Part shown: one piece after another, positions 18,691 through 27,904 of the stretch
Numbering within the stretch: the stretch's first letter is position 1
Layout of the letters: every line of letters begins with the position of its first letter
NCBI GenBank assembly: GCA_021202525.1
Contig: JAJQCV010000137.1
Location: 1-55,322 of the forward strand
Direction of reading: 5' to 3'
Length of the DNA stretch: 55,322 nucleotides
From: Akkermansiaceae bacterium
GTDB taxonomy: Bacteria > Verrucomicrobiota > Verrucomicrobiia > Verrucomicrobiales > Akkermansiaceae
The notes under the pieces: generated by a model
Told to the model about the DNA's origin: nothing
Database searches by the model: none
What the model saw: the letters and a program-made list of their open reading frames with translations, nothing else
Position numbers and translations under genes: made by a program

Positions 18691-21372
18691 TCAGGATTGG
18701 CAGAGCAGTTTCTTCAGTTCTTCCGGGCTCATGTTCATCAGCCATTGCTCCGGCCCTCCGGAGAACAGGTCATCCGCCATGCGGCGTTTTTCTCTCAGCA
18801 TGGCGTCAATGCGGTCCTCAATGGTACCGCGGCAAATCAGGCGGTGCACCAGAACGTTGCGGTGCTGCCCGATGCGGTAGGCGCGGTCGGTCGCCTGATT
18901 TTCCACGGCGGGATTCCACCAGCGGTCCACATGGATGACGTGGGAGGCCTGCGTCAGCGTCAGCCCGGTTCCCGCCGCTTTCAGGGACAGAATGCAGAAG
19001 GGAGGGCCTGATTCCTTCTGGAAGGAGGAAACGATGTTCTGCCGTTCCGGAATGGGCGTACCCCCGTGCAGCGTGAGGCCCGGACGGCCGAAAACCCCGG
19101 AAAGCAGATCGTGCAGGTGGGGAATGACGGAACGGAACTGGGTGAACAGAATGACTTTTTCCTGCCGCGCCGCGATGGAGGAGCACAGTTCCTGAAGCCG
19201 GAGGAATTTTCCGGAGCGTTCTGGAAGATAATCGTCCGTGCCCTGGAATTGGGCGGGATGGTTGCAGATTTGTTTGAGCCGCGCCAGTACGGGGAGGACG
19301 AGCATGAGGCGCTTGGCCGGGTCCGGCTCGTCCAGCATCGCGTGCAGGGTATCTATCTGGTGATGGTACAGGGCGGCCTGTTCCGGGGTCAATTGGCAGT
19401 AGGCGGGAATCTCCGTCTTGTCCGGCAGGTCCGGGACCAGGGCCGGATCCGTTTTCATTCTGCGCAGGATAAAGGGGCGGATCAGCCGGCGGAGGGGGGC
19501 GTATCCCCGTTCCAGGGAGCGCGTGAATTTCTCAAAACTTTTTCTGTTTCCCAGCAGTCCGGGATTCAGGAATTCCATCAGGCTCCAGATTTCATTCAGG
19601 GTGTTTTCCACGGGAGTTCCGGACAGGGCGATCCGCCTCTCCCCGTGTAGGGCGCGGATGGCGCGGGAACGCGCGGAAGAAGCGTTTTTAACGGCCTGCG
19701 CCTCATCCAGAACAATGGCGGGAAAATGCAGGTCCGCCAGGGCCGGAGTGCGTACGGCCATGCCGTAGGTAGTGATGACGGCGTGGCACGGGGCGTCCGT
19801 CCGGGTTGGGGACGGCTGCCAGGAATCCGGAGCGGAAGGGTGCATGATGCGCAGGACGAGTTCCGGAGCGAAGCGCTCCGCTTCCTCCTTCCAGTTGCCC
19901 AGCAGGGAGGCCGGGGCGACGATGAGCGCCGGGACGGCCTCCAGTTTTCCCTGCCGCCTCAGCGTGTCCAGCCATGCAATGGCCTGAAGGGTTTTTCCCA
20001 GTCCCATGTCGTCCGCCAGGCAGGCGCCGAACCCTCTTTCCGTGGTTCTGTACAGGAAAGAGAAGCCTTCCTTCTGGTAAGGCCGCAGAATCCTGTCCAA
20101 ATGCGGCGGAAATTCCGGCACGGGTACGGGGGAATCTCCCGCCAGCACGTCCAGAATGCTGCGGAGATTGCCGCCCGGTTCCATCAGGCAGTCTTCGTCC
20201 GGTTCCGGGAGTTCCGCCAGGCGGTCCGCGGGGCCGTTCACCAGCAGCCGCAGTCCCTGCACCAGGGGGATGCCCAGGGAACTTATCATGCGCGCCGCCC
20301 TGCTCCAGCGTTCCATGAGGTCTTTCACCTTCTGGGCGTCCACACGTACCCATTCCCCCTTGAAACGGATAAGGCCGTCTCCGTTATTGAGCAGTTCTTC
20401 CAGTTCTTCCGGCGTGAGGTCCCTGCCTCCCAGCGTGGCGGAAACGGAGAATTTCAACAGGGCGGGGATGGAAAGGCCGGAGGAATGAACGTCTTTTTCT
20501 CCGTCCGCCGTGTCCGCCGTAACTTTCACCTGAAGTTTGGGTGGCGCCTTTTTCCACAGGTTCACCATGCGGACCATGATTCCCGCCCGCTCATAAAGAG
20601 GGCTGTCCTGCAGGAAGTCCCTGGCTTCCGAAGCGCTCCAGGCCAGGGGGGAGTATATTTTCCCGCTTTCCAGCAGGTTTTGGAGCAGCCGGCTTTCACG
20701 GGCTGCTTCCTGCAAGGGCTGGAGGACGGCCAGCAGGGCCGTATGATTGCCTTCGTGAAGTTTCAGGGCGGAGGAAAGGGGGAGGTGCCGTATCTGATTG
20801 TCCGCCGCGCTCTGGTGAGCGAAAGTGGCCATGAAGGCGAAAGGGCGCAGTCCTGTGGAATCGTCCCGGTTTTCCGCCAGATGAAAAAACACCTTGCCGA
20901 TCTGGTCCCAGGGCGCTCCCAGAGCTTTCAGCCAGGCGGCGGGCATGATGCCGCGTGCACCGGTTTCCTTTTTCACCAGGCGGCGGAAGTCTTTAAACCA
21001 TCGGGTGATGACAGTGGGCGTGATGTATTCGCCGCCCGGCACGGGAGGGAACTGCTCCGCCAGGGAAACCCTTTCCGCTGCATTGGGCAGAAGGTGGTCC
21101 AGCACGCTGTCCACTTCGTCGGGCCGTTCGGCGGCGGCATGGGCCATGCGGGTGAGCGCCTGTCTTCCCATGGTTTTCAGGAAAAAGGCCGCCGTACCAA
21201 GGGGCGTTTCCCAGTTGGAAGTGGCAAGAGCGTACAATCCCTGGCCGGCGCCTGCTTCAAACAGCCGGTCAAAAGGAGGACTGGCCATCACAGGCGCTCC
21301 GGATGGCAGGATGTGGAGGTCGTCCGTGTTCCTGTTCCGCTCCGGCGTGGCGTGATGGGATTCCGGCTGCAT
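18691..21372 (-). CDS. SNF2/SWI2-family DNA-dependent ATPase
   Basis: A protein of 893 residues with an N-terminal half lacking obvious motifs and a C-terminal SNF2 motor. Visible are motif I (ADDMGLGKTLQAIAW, near residue 455), motif II DEAQ (near 556), motif III LSGTPVENTLNEIWSL, FTQF, and motifs V/VI (AAGTGLTLTQASHVI, then DRWWNPAVENQATDRAYRIGQ). These proteins move along double-stranded DNA and remodel bound proteins; the bacterial members are often RapA- or HepA-like. I chose ATG 21372 because a strong promoter lies just upstream of it, inside the extra 20 codons of the longer frame that begins at 21432. Confidence 0.92.
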   Translation of the reverse strand: MQPESHHATPERNRNTDDLHILPSGAPVMASPPFDRLFEAGAGQGLYALATSNWETPLGTAAFFLKTMGRQALTRMAHAAAERPDEVDSVLDHLLPNAAERVSLAEQFPPVPGGEYITPTVITRWFKDFRRLVKKETGARGIMPAAWLKALGAPWDQIGKVFFHLAENRDDSTGLRPFAFMATFAHQSAADNQIRHLPLSSALKLHEGNHTALLAVLQPLQEAARESRLLQNLLESGKIYSPLAWSASEARDFLQDSPLYERAGIMVRMVNLWKKAPPKLQVKVTADTADGEKDVHSSGLSIPALLKFSVSATLGGRDLTPEELEELLNNGDGLIRFKGEWVRVDAQKVKDLMERWSRAARMISSLGIPLVQGLRLLVNGPADRLAELPEPDEDCLMEPGGNLRSILDVLAGDSPVPVPEFPPHLDRILRPYQKEGFSFLYRTTERGFGACLADDMGLGKTLQAIAWLDTLRRQGKLEAVPALIVAPASLLGNWKEEAERFAPELVLRIMHPSAPDSWQPSPTRTDAPCHAVITTYGMAVRTPALADLHFPAIVLDEAQAVKNASSARSRAIRALHGERRIALSGTPVENTLNEIWSLMEFLNPGLLGNRKSFEKFTRSLERGYAPLRRLIRPFILRRMKTDPALVPDLPDKTEIPAYCQLTPEQAALYHHQIDTLHAMLDEPDPAKRLMLVLPVLARLKQICNHPAQFQGTDDYLPERSGKFLRLQELCSSIAARQEKVILFTQFRSVIPHLHDLLSGVFGRPGLTLHGGTPIPERQNIVSSFQKESGPPFCILSLKAAGTGLTLTQASHVIHVDRWWNPAVENQATDRAYRIGQHRNVLVHRLICRGTIEDRIDAMLREKRRMADDLFSGGPEQWLMNMSPEELKKLLCQS

Positions 21373-21382
21373 GGCTGTCTGA

Positions 21383-21411
21383 ATTATAACATGGGCCTGC
21401 GGAGCGTTCAA
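21383..21411 (-). promoter_or_regulatory. Consensus promoter of the SNF2 gene
   Basis: TTGAAC (21411-21406), a 17-base spacer and a perfect TATAAT (21388-21383) on the minus strand. The predicted transcript start, near 21376, is only about 4 bases before ATG 21372, so the message would be leaderless or nearly so. Confidence 0.75.
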
Positions 21412-21610
21412 CCGCTCCCTGTGTTTCTGCAAGGCTGCCGCAAAAAAGAACGGAGACGGGAACGCGGTCTGAGAAAGGATGCTGATGCCGGAGTGCCGCC
21501 ACTGCGGAAATGGCGTTCGGAAAATGATTCCGGCGCCGCATGTATGTTTGATGCCGTAGCTTGTCGGAAAGCGGAGGAATGTTCCATTTCCTCCGGCATA
21601 TTTTCCGTAT

Positions 21611-23065
21611 TTACAGGGAGAACGTTGTCTTTCTGATGATGGGAAGCTGGGTAGGCGGGGGATTGACCAGTTCCTTGAGCTGCATGAGGTAGGATATTAA
21701 CGCCTGGCGTACGGATTTTCCGACGGCGCAGCCTTCTCCCTGCTGGGGAAAGTTGAAGTTGTTGCACAGGTAATCGCCCATGGCGACGGTGTATATCACT
21801 CCGTCCCTCAACGTGCTGGTGATGCTTGGGTTGATGCCGTCCATGATCTGGTAGGAAAAGCCGGCGCAGTAAACTTCCAGCATGCCGCCTTCCTTTTCCA
21901 TGGGAGCCATGAATTTGGTCAGGATCAGTTGTTCGATGTCCGCCTTGGTCATTTTGCAGGTGACGACCGTTTCCCGGAACGGCTCCATTTCATAGACATC
22001 CTTGATGGTGACGGGGCCTTTGGAAAGATGGGTTTTGGCCCGGACTCCGCCGCGGTTGTAGATGGCGATGTCCGCATTTGCCGCTTTCTGGATGGCCTTG
22101 CAGAAATATCGGCCTATGGTGACATGTGTGATTTCTTCCTTGGCAATGGCAACTTGCTGGTTGAAAAACGAGTTGGAGGTGAATTGCCTGACAACCGCTT
22201 CCACTTCCGGATCGTCCGGAAGGGTGTCCAGAGATACGGCTTCCGTGGATTTGGAGAGGACGGCCGGCTTTTTATCTGTGGAGAAGATAATCTTGGTGAC
22301 TCCTGCGTAGCTCAGCCTGTGCCCCGTGTGGCTGAGCAGGGAGCCGGTCCGCAGATGGCCCCTGGGCAGCATGACATGGGTATGGCCGCCCAGAATGACA
22401 TCGATGTTCGGGGAATATTTCATCATTTTCAGATCGTGATCATACCCCATATGGCTGAGGATGACATTGATCGTGTTGTGATGCAGGCGGAACCTGTCCA
22501 TGACGCCTTTGTAGTCCGTCTCATTCGGCAGTTTCCAGGTGATGCCGTCCATCTTCAGGATATCCGTGGTCTGCATGTCCACCAGTCCGATGACGCCTAC
22601 GGAGATGGGAGTCCCCTTGATGGGGATGGAGGCATAGGGAAGGAAGCAATTTTCCAGAGTTGGGGAGGGGGAAAGGTTGGTAACGACGAATTTTGTTCCC
22701 GGCATTCCCTTGATGTGGTCGCGGAGGGCCGTTTGCCCGTAATCCATGTCGTGGTTGCCGATGGTCGCCGCGTCATATCCCAGCTTGTTCATCAGGATGG
22801 TGATGGGCAGTCCGGGTTTTTCCCAGTCGTCCACGAAGGGATTGCCCATGAAGTAATCTCCGGAATCCATCAGCAGTACATGAGGAAATTTGGAACGGTA
22901 TTTTTTCACCAGGGTGGCCAGTTTCGGGAATTTATCCAGATTGCCGTGGATGTCGCTGGTGGAGATGATGATCAGCGTATGTTTGGGGTCCGGTTCAATT
23001 TTCTGTGCCAGGGAAAATGAACACAGGCAGAACAGTCCGGCAAGGAGAATGCGGGAAGAGATCAT
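21611..23065 (-). CDS. Secreted 5'-nucleotidase/metallophosphatase (UshA-like)
   Basis: A 484-residue protein with a signal peptide (ISSRILLAGLFCLCSFSLAQ) and the two domains of the 5'-nucleotidase family. The N-terminal calcineurin-like domain has STSDIHGNL, DSGDYF, GNHDMDYG, HMGYDHD and GGHTHV, all expected metal ligands. The C-terminal domain has NRGGVRA and a substrate-binding segment ending in VAMGDYL. It probably frees phosphate from nucleotides or related phosphoesters outside the inner membrane. The same-strand RlpA-like gene ends 41 bases upstream. Exact substrate is not readable from sequence; UDP-sugar hydrolase activity is possible. Confidence 0.9.
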   Translation of the reverse strand: MISSRILLAGLFCLCSFSLAQKIEPDPKHTLIIISTSDIHGNLDKFPKLATLVKKYRSKFPHVLLMDSGDYFMGNPFVDDWEKPGLPITILMNKLGYDAATIGNHDMDYGQTALRDHIKGMPGTKFVVTNLSPSPTLENCFLPYASIPIKGTPISVGVIGLVDMQTTDILKMDGITWKLPNETDYKGVMDRFRLHHNTINVILSHMGYDHDLKMMKYSPNIDVILGGHTHVMLPRGHLRTGSLLSHTGHRLSYAGVTKIIFSTDKKPAVLSKSTEAVSLDTLPDDPEVEAVVRQFTSNSFFNQQVAIAKEEITHVTIGRYFCKAIQKAANADIAIYNRGGVRAKTHLSKGPVTIKDVYEMEPFRETVVTCKMTKADIEQLILTKFMAPMEKEGGMLEVYCAGFSYQIMDGINPSITSTLRDGVIYTVAMGDYLCNNFNFPQQGEGCAVGKSVRQALISYLMQLKELVNPPPTQLPIIRKTTFSL

Positions 23066-23106
23066 GGATGAACGGAAATGCAGAGAAAAGTGATGGAAAT
23101 GTATGA

Positions 23107-23616
23107 CTAACGAGCGAAGATTTCATGTTTGCCGTCGCCCACGGAGACTACTTCCAGACGAACCTTTCCTATGCCGCGGCCGTTCAGATTGATACGGTGC
23201 GCGGCCGCTGAGGTCAGGTCGATCAGACGATTGCTGTGAAATGGTCCGCGGTTGTTGACTCTCACAATGACGGATTTCCCGGTTTTCAGACAGGTAACCT
23301 TTACTTTGCATGGCATCGGGAGCGTCTTGTGGGCCGCCGTCAGGGAGGTCCGGGGATTGATATACTCTCCGGAAGAAGTCCTGAGGCGGTGTTTTGTTCC
23401 GCCATACCAGCAGGCATATCCCGTTTCCTTGTAGTTCAGGGCTTCCTGCACGCTCATGGGAACATATCTCTTTCCTCCGACTTTGTAGGGTGCATTTTTT
23501 ACATGTGCCTCCGTTGCCTGCACGGCCGAATCCGTATTCCGGACATGCGGGCTTTTCCCTGTTGTAGAACAGGCGGGCAGCAGGCAGGACAGCAGAATAA
23601 GGATGGGCCATTTCAC
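23107..23616 (-). CDS. RlpA-like septal/cell-wall lipoprotein
   Basis: A 169-residue lipoprotein: a GTG start at 23616 gives MKWPILILLSCLLPAC with the lipidated cysteine at position 16. A double-psi beta-barrel domain follows, with CWYGG, TAAHKTLPMPCKVKV and NRGPFHSNRLIDLTSAAA. RlpA proteins bind or cleave denuded peptidoglycan at the septum. The usual NDRGPF is NNRGPF here, so the conserved aspartate has become asparagine and lytic activity is doubtful. The open frame extends upstream to 23763, but those codons overlap the nadK region and lack a signal sequence. No SPOR domain is present. Confidence 0.82.
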   Translation of the reverse strand: MKWPILILLSCLLPACSTTGKSPHVRNTDSAVQATEAHVKNAPYKVGGKRYVPMSVQEALNYKETGYACWYGGTKHRLRTSSGEYINPRTSLTAAHKTLPMPCKVKVTCLKTGKSVIVRVNNRGPFHSNRLIDLTSAAAHRINLNGRGIGKVRLEVVSVGDGKHEIFAR

Positions 23617-23747
23617 GTTTTTCACCCTTAGCACATATTTATAATCCTGTATAACAAAAAAGAACGAGGAATTGGAATTTAGTGGTTTTCCGGGGCCGGC
23701 GGGAATCTTTGCCCGGCCGCGGTTTACCAGTTGAGCAGGGAAGGGAA

Positions 23748-24638
23748 ATGGAGTACATTGCACGCATGAACCCTTCCAAGGTAATTGGCCTGGTTGCTCT
23801 GGCGGAAAAACCCGGCCTGGTGGAAGCGCTGCGCATCATGCGCCGTGAACTTTCCCGTCACGGACTGGACTCCTGCGTCATTGAGACGCCGGAAGTCCTG
23901 GAGCAGACGATCGGCCGGTGCGGCATGCTGGTGACGTTCGGGGGGGATGGAACCATGCTCACCGTATCTTCGCTGGCGGCCATGCACCACGTTCCCCTGG
24001 CCGGAGTGAATCTGGGCAGGCTGGGCTTCATGACTACCTGCTCCGTGCAGGAGCTTCCGCTGCTGGCGTACGCCCTCCAGGAGGGTTCCTACCAGACGGA
24101 TGAGCGCGCCATGCTGGAAGTGACCAGAATCAGGGTGGACGGCGTTCCGGAATCCGTACGCAAGCTGGCCCTGAATGAGGTTTCCCTGATCCGTGCGCAG
24201 ACGGGAAAAATGGTGGACCTGGATGCGGAAATAGACGGGGAACTGCTGAACCGCTACCATGCGGACGGGGTGCTGGTTTCCACCCCTACCGGTTCCACGG
24301 CGTATTCCCTTTCCGCCGGCGGTCCGCTGGTATGGCCCATGTCCCGCGTGGTGTGCGTTACGCCCATCTGCCCGCACAGCCTCACGAACCGTTCCGTGGT
24401 CCTGCCGGACACCATGACCATCCGCCTGAGGCCGAGGGAGCGCCGCGGCCGCTTCGATTCCATGGTGTATTCCCTGGACGGCCGTTCCGCCTATCCCATG
24501 GAAGTCGGGGAAAGCCTGCTTATCCGCAAGGCTCCGGAAAGCCTGACCCTGGTGCATCTCCGGGAGCAGAACTTCGGCGCTCTCCTGCGCGCCAAGCTGC
24601 GCTGGCAGGGCGCGGAAATTCCTTCCGATGAGGACTGA
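23748..24638 (+). CDS. nadK: NAD kinase
   Basis: A cytoplasmic kinase that makes NADP from NAD, about 296 residues. The GGDGT active-site motif (LVTFGGDGTMLTV), NLGRLGFM, LALNEVSL and STPTGSTAYSLSAGGP are all intact. A GGGAAGGG ribosome site lies at 23736-23743 just before the ATG at 23748. A second ATG at 23766 (MNPSKVIGLVAL) is nearly as good and would match the usual start of the family. The gene is divergent from the RlpA-like gene and stands alone, 268 bases before the ribosomal protein cluster. Confidence 0.95.
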   Translation: MEYIARMNPSKVIGLVALAEKPGLVEALRIMRRELSRHGLDSCVIETPEVLEQTIGRCGMLVTFGGDGTMLTVSSLAAMHHVPLAGVNLGRLGFMTTCSVQELPLLAYALQEGSYQTDERAMLEVTRIRVDGVPESVRKLALNEVSLIRAQTGKMVDLDAEIDGELLNRYHADGVLVSTPTGSTAYSLSAGGPLVWPMSRVVCVTPICPHSLTNRSVVLPDTMTIRLRPRERRGRFDSMVYSLDGRSAYPMEVGESLLIRKAPESLTLVHLREQNFGALLRAKLRWQGAEIPSDED

Positions 24639-24831
24639 TGCACAAAAGCGGCCGGCTATGGCCCGAAGGCGTGCCGCCCGTTGCAGGAAGGTATCCTCTC
24701 CGTGAAAACCTGAGCTGGAAAAAAGGAACTTGAACGGACAGGCGGAGTCTTCCCCTTTCTGCGTGCGTTTTTCGTGTTCAAGAGCTAAAAACGATTTTTT
24801 TAGGATGCGGGCTTGACGAAAAGGCCCATCC

Positions 24832-24837
24832 TATAAT
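24832..24837 (+). promoter_or_regulatory. -10 box of the ribosomal protein cluster
   Basis: A perfect TATAAT. TTGACG at 24813-24818 is only 13 bases away, shorter than normal, so the real -35 contact may be different or the promoter may rely on other factors. The transcript would start near 24844 with a leader of about 63 bases that includes a CCACC-AAGGG-GGTGG hairpin (24854-24868). The rest of 24639-24831 holds no supported gene. Confidence 0.6.
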
Positions 24838-24906
24838 ACTCTGCCTGCCCTGCCACCAAGGGGGTGGTAGATCTTAATCGCATAAACGCGTAAGAAATAG
24901 TCATAT

Positions 24907-25134
24907 ATGAAGACCCACGTGAAAAAAGGTGATGAAGTAGAAATCATCACCGGACGTAACCACAAGGGCAAGCGCGGCACCGTTCTCGCCGTAAATGCTG
25001 CTAAAGGTACTGTCATCGTAGAAGGCGCCCGCACGCTGAAAAAGGCTGTGCGCCCGACCGAACAGAATCCGGAAGGCGGCATTCAGGAGATCAACGGCCC
25101 GATTCACATCTCCAACGTGAAGAAAGTAGGCTAG
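24907..25134 (+). CDS. rplX: Ribosomal protein L24
   Basis: A 75-residue 50S subunit protein with the KOW motif ([21 protein letters not shown]) that starts ribosome assembly. Normally L14 precedes it; here it is the first gene of its transcript. The bases before the ATG (AAATAGTCAT) contain no Shine-Dalgarno sequence. Confidence 0.97.
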   Translation: MKTHVKKGDEVEIITGRNHKGKRGTVLAVNAAKGTVIVEGARTLKKAVRPTEQNPEGGIQEINGPIHISNVKKVG

Positions 25135-25197
25135 GCTTTTTGCCTGACCCTGCGCTTAAGCCATAAAATCATTATCAAGAGCTGACCCGCTAAAACA

Positions 25198-25779
25198 ATG
25201 AGTACACCAACACTGCAAACATACTACCGTGAAAAGGTCGTTCCCGGCCTTCAAGCGAAGCATGCATACAAGAACGTGCATCAGATTCCCCGCCTGGAGA
25301 AGATTGTTGTCACCTCCTGCATGGGCAAGCACCCGGACCGCAAGCAGGCCGTGGAAGATGCCGTCAACGAAATCGCAAAAATCACCGGACAGAAGCCGTC
25401 CATTACTTATGCCCGCAAGAGCGTGGCCAACTTCAAGGTGCGCGAAGGCGAACCTCTGGGTGCCCGCGTAACGCTGCGCGGCGTCCGCATGTGGGAATTC
25501 CTGGACCGTTTCATCAATATCACCGCCCCCAATATCCGCGACTTCCGCGGCCTTCCCTACAAGTCCTTTGACGGCAACGGGAACTATGCTATTGGTATTT
25601 CCGACCAGTCCATCTTCCCTGAAATCGAACTTGACCAGATCAAGCGTCAGATTGGTTTCGATATCATTTTCGTGACGTCCGCTCCCACGGACGATGAAGG
25701 TCGCGACCTGCTCCGTGCCCTGGGTGTGCCCATGCGCGAAGCGAAGAAGGCTGAAGAAACTCAAACCGCTAACGCTTAA
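25198..25779 (+). CDS. rplE: Ribosomal protein L5
   Basis: A 193-residue 5S rRNA-binding protein of the large subunit. Recognised by KIVVTSCMGKH, GQKPSITYARKSVANFKVREG, LGARVTLRG and the C-terminal DQIKRQIGFDIIFVTSA. It is slightly longer than average (about 180) because of a C-terminal tail. It starts 63 bases after rplX with no Shine-Dalgarno. rpsN, which should come next, is absent. Confidence 0.97.
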   Translation: MSTPTLQTYYREKVVPGLQAKHAYKNVHQIPRLEKIVVTSCMGKHPDRKQAVEDAVNEIAKITGQKPSITYARKSVANFKVREGEPLGARVTLRGVRMWEFLDRFINITAPNIRDFRGLPYKSFDGNGNYAIGISDQSIFPEIELDQIKRQIGFDIIFVTSAPTDDEGRDLLRALGVPMREAKKAEETQTANA

Positions 25780-25791
25780 CTATTTCTTATT

Positions 25792-26193
25792 ATGGCCGTA
25801 TTAAGTGACCCTATTTCCGACTTCCTCACCCGTTTGAAGAATGCCAGCCTGGCCGGCAACGAGGAATTTACCGCACCCTGCTCCGGCATCAAGGTGGAAA
25901 TCGCCCGTATTCTTCAGGAAGAAGGCTACATCTGGAGCTACGAAGTGATCGGTGAAGGTGTGAAGAAGCAAATCAAGGTGAAGACCAAGTTTACCCCCCA
26001 AGGCAAGCCGGTTGTCACCGACGTGAAGCGCAGCTCCAAGCCGGGCCGCCGCCAGTACGTTTCTTCCCAGGACATTCCCCGCGTCCTCAGTGGGCTTGGC
26101 ATTGCCATCGTCTCCACCTCCCGTGGTGTGATGACTGGTGCGCAGGCGCGCAAGCAGAGCATCGGTGGCGAACTTCTCGCCCTTGTCTGGTAA
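25792..26193 (+). CDS. rpsH: Ribosomal protein S8
   Basis: A 133-residue small-subunit protein that binds 16S rRNA and, in enterobacteria, represses the spc operon. DPISDFLTRLKNA and the C-terminal STSRGVMTGAQARKQSIGGELLALVW are typical. It starts 12 bases after the rplE stop, leaving no room for rpsN. Confidence 0.97.
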   Translation: MAVLSDPISDFLTRLKNASLAGNEEFTAPCSGIKVEIARILQEEGYIWSYEVIGEGVKKQIKVKTKFTPQGKPVVTDVKRSSKPGRRQYVSSQDIPRVLSGLGIAIVSTSRGVMTGAQARKQSIGGELLALVW

Positions 26194-26215
26194 CCATTAA
26201 CATTTCCTAAATCAT

Positions 26216-26755
26216 ATGTCCCGAGTTGGTAAAAAATCCATCACATTGCCGGACAAGGTAACGGTAAAGGTTAACGGCTCCTCCGTACAGGTGGAAGGCC
26301 CCAAGGGCAAGCTTTCCTGGACGCTCCCGGAAGGCATTACCGCTACCGTTGAAGGCAATCAGCTGTCCGTTGACCGCGCCGGCGAAAGCCGCCAGCTTCG
26401 CGCCCTGCACGGCACGAACCGCTCTCTTCTGAACAACATGGTCATCGGAGTTTCCGAAGGCTTCGTCAAGAACCTTGAAATCGTCGGCGTCGGTTTCCGC
26501 GCCGCCGTCAAGGGCAACATTCTGGACCTGAACCTGGGCAAATCCCATCCGATCAACCAGGTGATTCCCGAAGGCCTCAAGGTGACCGTGACCGAAAACA
26601 CGAAAGTGACGGTCGAAGGCATCGACAAGCAGGTCGTAGGCCAGTTTGCCGCTGAAGTTCGTGCGTACTATCCCCCGGAACCCTACAAGGGCAAGGGTGT
26701 GCGCTTCGCCGGTGAAGTTATCCGCCGCAAGGAAGGCAAGAGCGTCGGTAAGTAA
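26216..26755 (+). CDS. rplF: Ribosomal protein L6
   Basis: A 179-residue large-subunit protein near the factor-binding site. The N-terminal MSRVGKKSITLP and the signature YYPPEPYKGKGVRFAGEVI are clear. Length is normal. The region before the ATG (CATTTCCTAAATCAT) has no Shine-Dalgarno. Confidence 0.97.
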   Translation: MSRVGKKSITLPDKVTVKVNGSSVQVEGPKGKLSWTLPEGITATVEGNQLSVDRAGESRQLRALHGTNRSLLNNMVIGVSEGFVKNLEIVGVGFRAAVKGNILDLNLGKSHPINQVIPEGLKVTVTENTKVTVEGIDKQVVGQFAAEVRAYYPPEPYKGKGVRFAGEVIRRKEGKSVGK

Positions 26756-26790
26756 TTCAGGTAATAACTATTGCAACATATTTATACACG

Positions 26791-27153
26791 ATGAGTACTA
26801 TCAATCGCAAAGCCGTCCGCGCCAAGGTGCACCGCCGCATCCGCAGAAAGCTCTCCGGTACGGCTTCCCGCCCCCGGCTGGCTGTCTATTTCTCCAACCG
26901 TCACGTCTATGCCCAGATCATCGACGACACGGCGGGCAAGACAATCTGCTCCGCGTCCACGGCCGATGCCTCCATTGCCGACCCTTCCAAGCTCGCCAAC
27001 TGTGCTTCCGCCGTCAAGGTGGGCAACCTGATCGGCGAACGTGCGAAGGCCGCCAACGTCACCGAAGTCGTCTTCGACCGCGGTGGGTTCAAGTTCTGCG
27101 GCAAGGTGAAGGCCCTGGCCGACGCCGCCCGTGAAACTGGTTTGAAATTCTAA
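26791..27153 (+). CDS. rplR: Ribosomal protein L18
   Basis: A 120-residue protein that binds 5S rRNA together with L5. Recognised by AKVHRRIRRKLSGTASRPRL, SNRHVYAQIIDD and VFDRGGFKFCGKVKALADAARETGL at the end. The start lies 35 bases after rplF. Confidence 0.97.
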   Translation: MSTINRKAVRAKVHRRIRRKLSGTASRPRLAVYFSNRHVYAQIIDDTAGKTICSASTADASIADPSKLANCASAVKVGNLIGERAKAANVTEVVFDRGGFKFCGKVKALADAARETGLKF

Positions 27154-27169
27154 TTGAAAGATTCCCTAA

Positions 27170-27841
27170 ATGAATAACGAAACGGAAAACACTGCTCCTG
27201 CCACGGAAGCTCCCGCTCCCGCCCAAGCGCAGCAAACCGCACCTGCCGGTCGTGACTTCCGCGGTCCCCGCGGTCCCCGTCGTGACGGTCAGAATGGCCG
27301 TGGCCCCCGCGGTCCGCGCCGTGACGGACGCCGTGGCCCCCAGGCTGAAGCTCCTGTTGAAGAAGGTCCCCAGCTGGCTGAAAAGGTTGTGTTCATCAAC
27401 CGCTGCGCCAAGGTCGTCAAGGGCGGCCGCCGCTTCTCCTTCTCCGCCCTCGTAGTGAGCGGTGACATGGAAGGCCGCGTAGGATTCGGCTTCGGCAAGG
27501 CTAACGAAGTGGCCGACGCCATCCGCAAGGCTACGGAATCCGCCAAGCGCCAGCTTCGTCCCGTGTCCATCGTCAACGGCACGATTCCGCACGAAGTTTA
27601 CTCTGAATTCGGCGGCGGCAAGGTGCTCCTGAAGCCCGCCTCCCCCGGTACCGGCCTGATCGCCGGCAACACTATCCGTGCCGTGCTGGAAGCAGCCGGC
27701 GTGCGCGACATCGTTGCCAAGTCTCTCGGTTCCTCCAACCACGCCAACGTGGTGAAGGCCACCCTGCAGGCTCTCGCTTCCCTGCGTACGAGCGACCAGG
27801 TTCTTGCCGACCGCGGCAAGAAGAAGGAAAAGGCCATCTAA
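27170..27841 (+). CDS. rpsE: Ribosomal protein S5 with a long basic N-terminal tail
   Basis: A 223-residue small-subunit protein involved in decoding fidelity and mRNA entry; the usual length is about 165. The S5 core begins near residue 66 ([20 protein letters not shown]) and is complete through the C-terminal domain. The first 65 residues are an added tail: an Ala/Pro/Gln-rich stretch, then repeats of [10 protein letters not shown]. Such a tail is likely disordered and RNA-binding. The next gene is rplO; rpmD (L30), often found between them, is missing. Confidence 0.97.
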   Translation: MNNETENTAPATEAPAPAQAQQTAPAGRDFRGPRGPRRDGQNGRGPRGPRRDGRRGPQAEAPVEEGPQLAEKVVFINRCAKVVKGGRRFSFSALVVSGDMEGRVGFGFGKANEVADAIRKATESAKRQLRPVSIVNGTIPHEVYSEFGGGKVLLKPASPGTGLIAGNTIRAVLEAAGVRDIVAKSLGSSNHANVVKATLQALASLRTSDQVLADRGKKKEKAI

Positions 27842-27849
27842 TTTGATAA

Positions 27850-27878
27850 GGAGGCGGCTGCCCCGCGCCGCCGCCTCC
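27850..27878 (+). promoter_or_regulatory. GC-rich hairpin between rpsE and rplO
   Basis: GGAGGCGGC (27850-27858) pairs with GCCGCCTCC (27870-27878) around an 11-base loop. No T-tract follows, so it is more likely an RNA-processing or translation element than a terminator. It sits where rpmD is found in many bacteria. Confidence 0.5.
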
Positions 27879-27904
27879 ACGACAACCCAACCATTGTAAA
27901 TAAC

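Noticed and set aside
24658..24705. Tiny arginine-rich reading frame after nadK
   Set aside because: Only 15 codons, no ribosome site, and the position offers no support.
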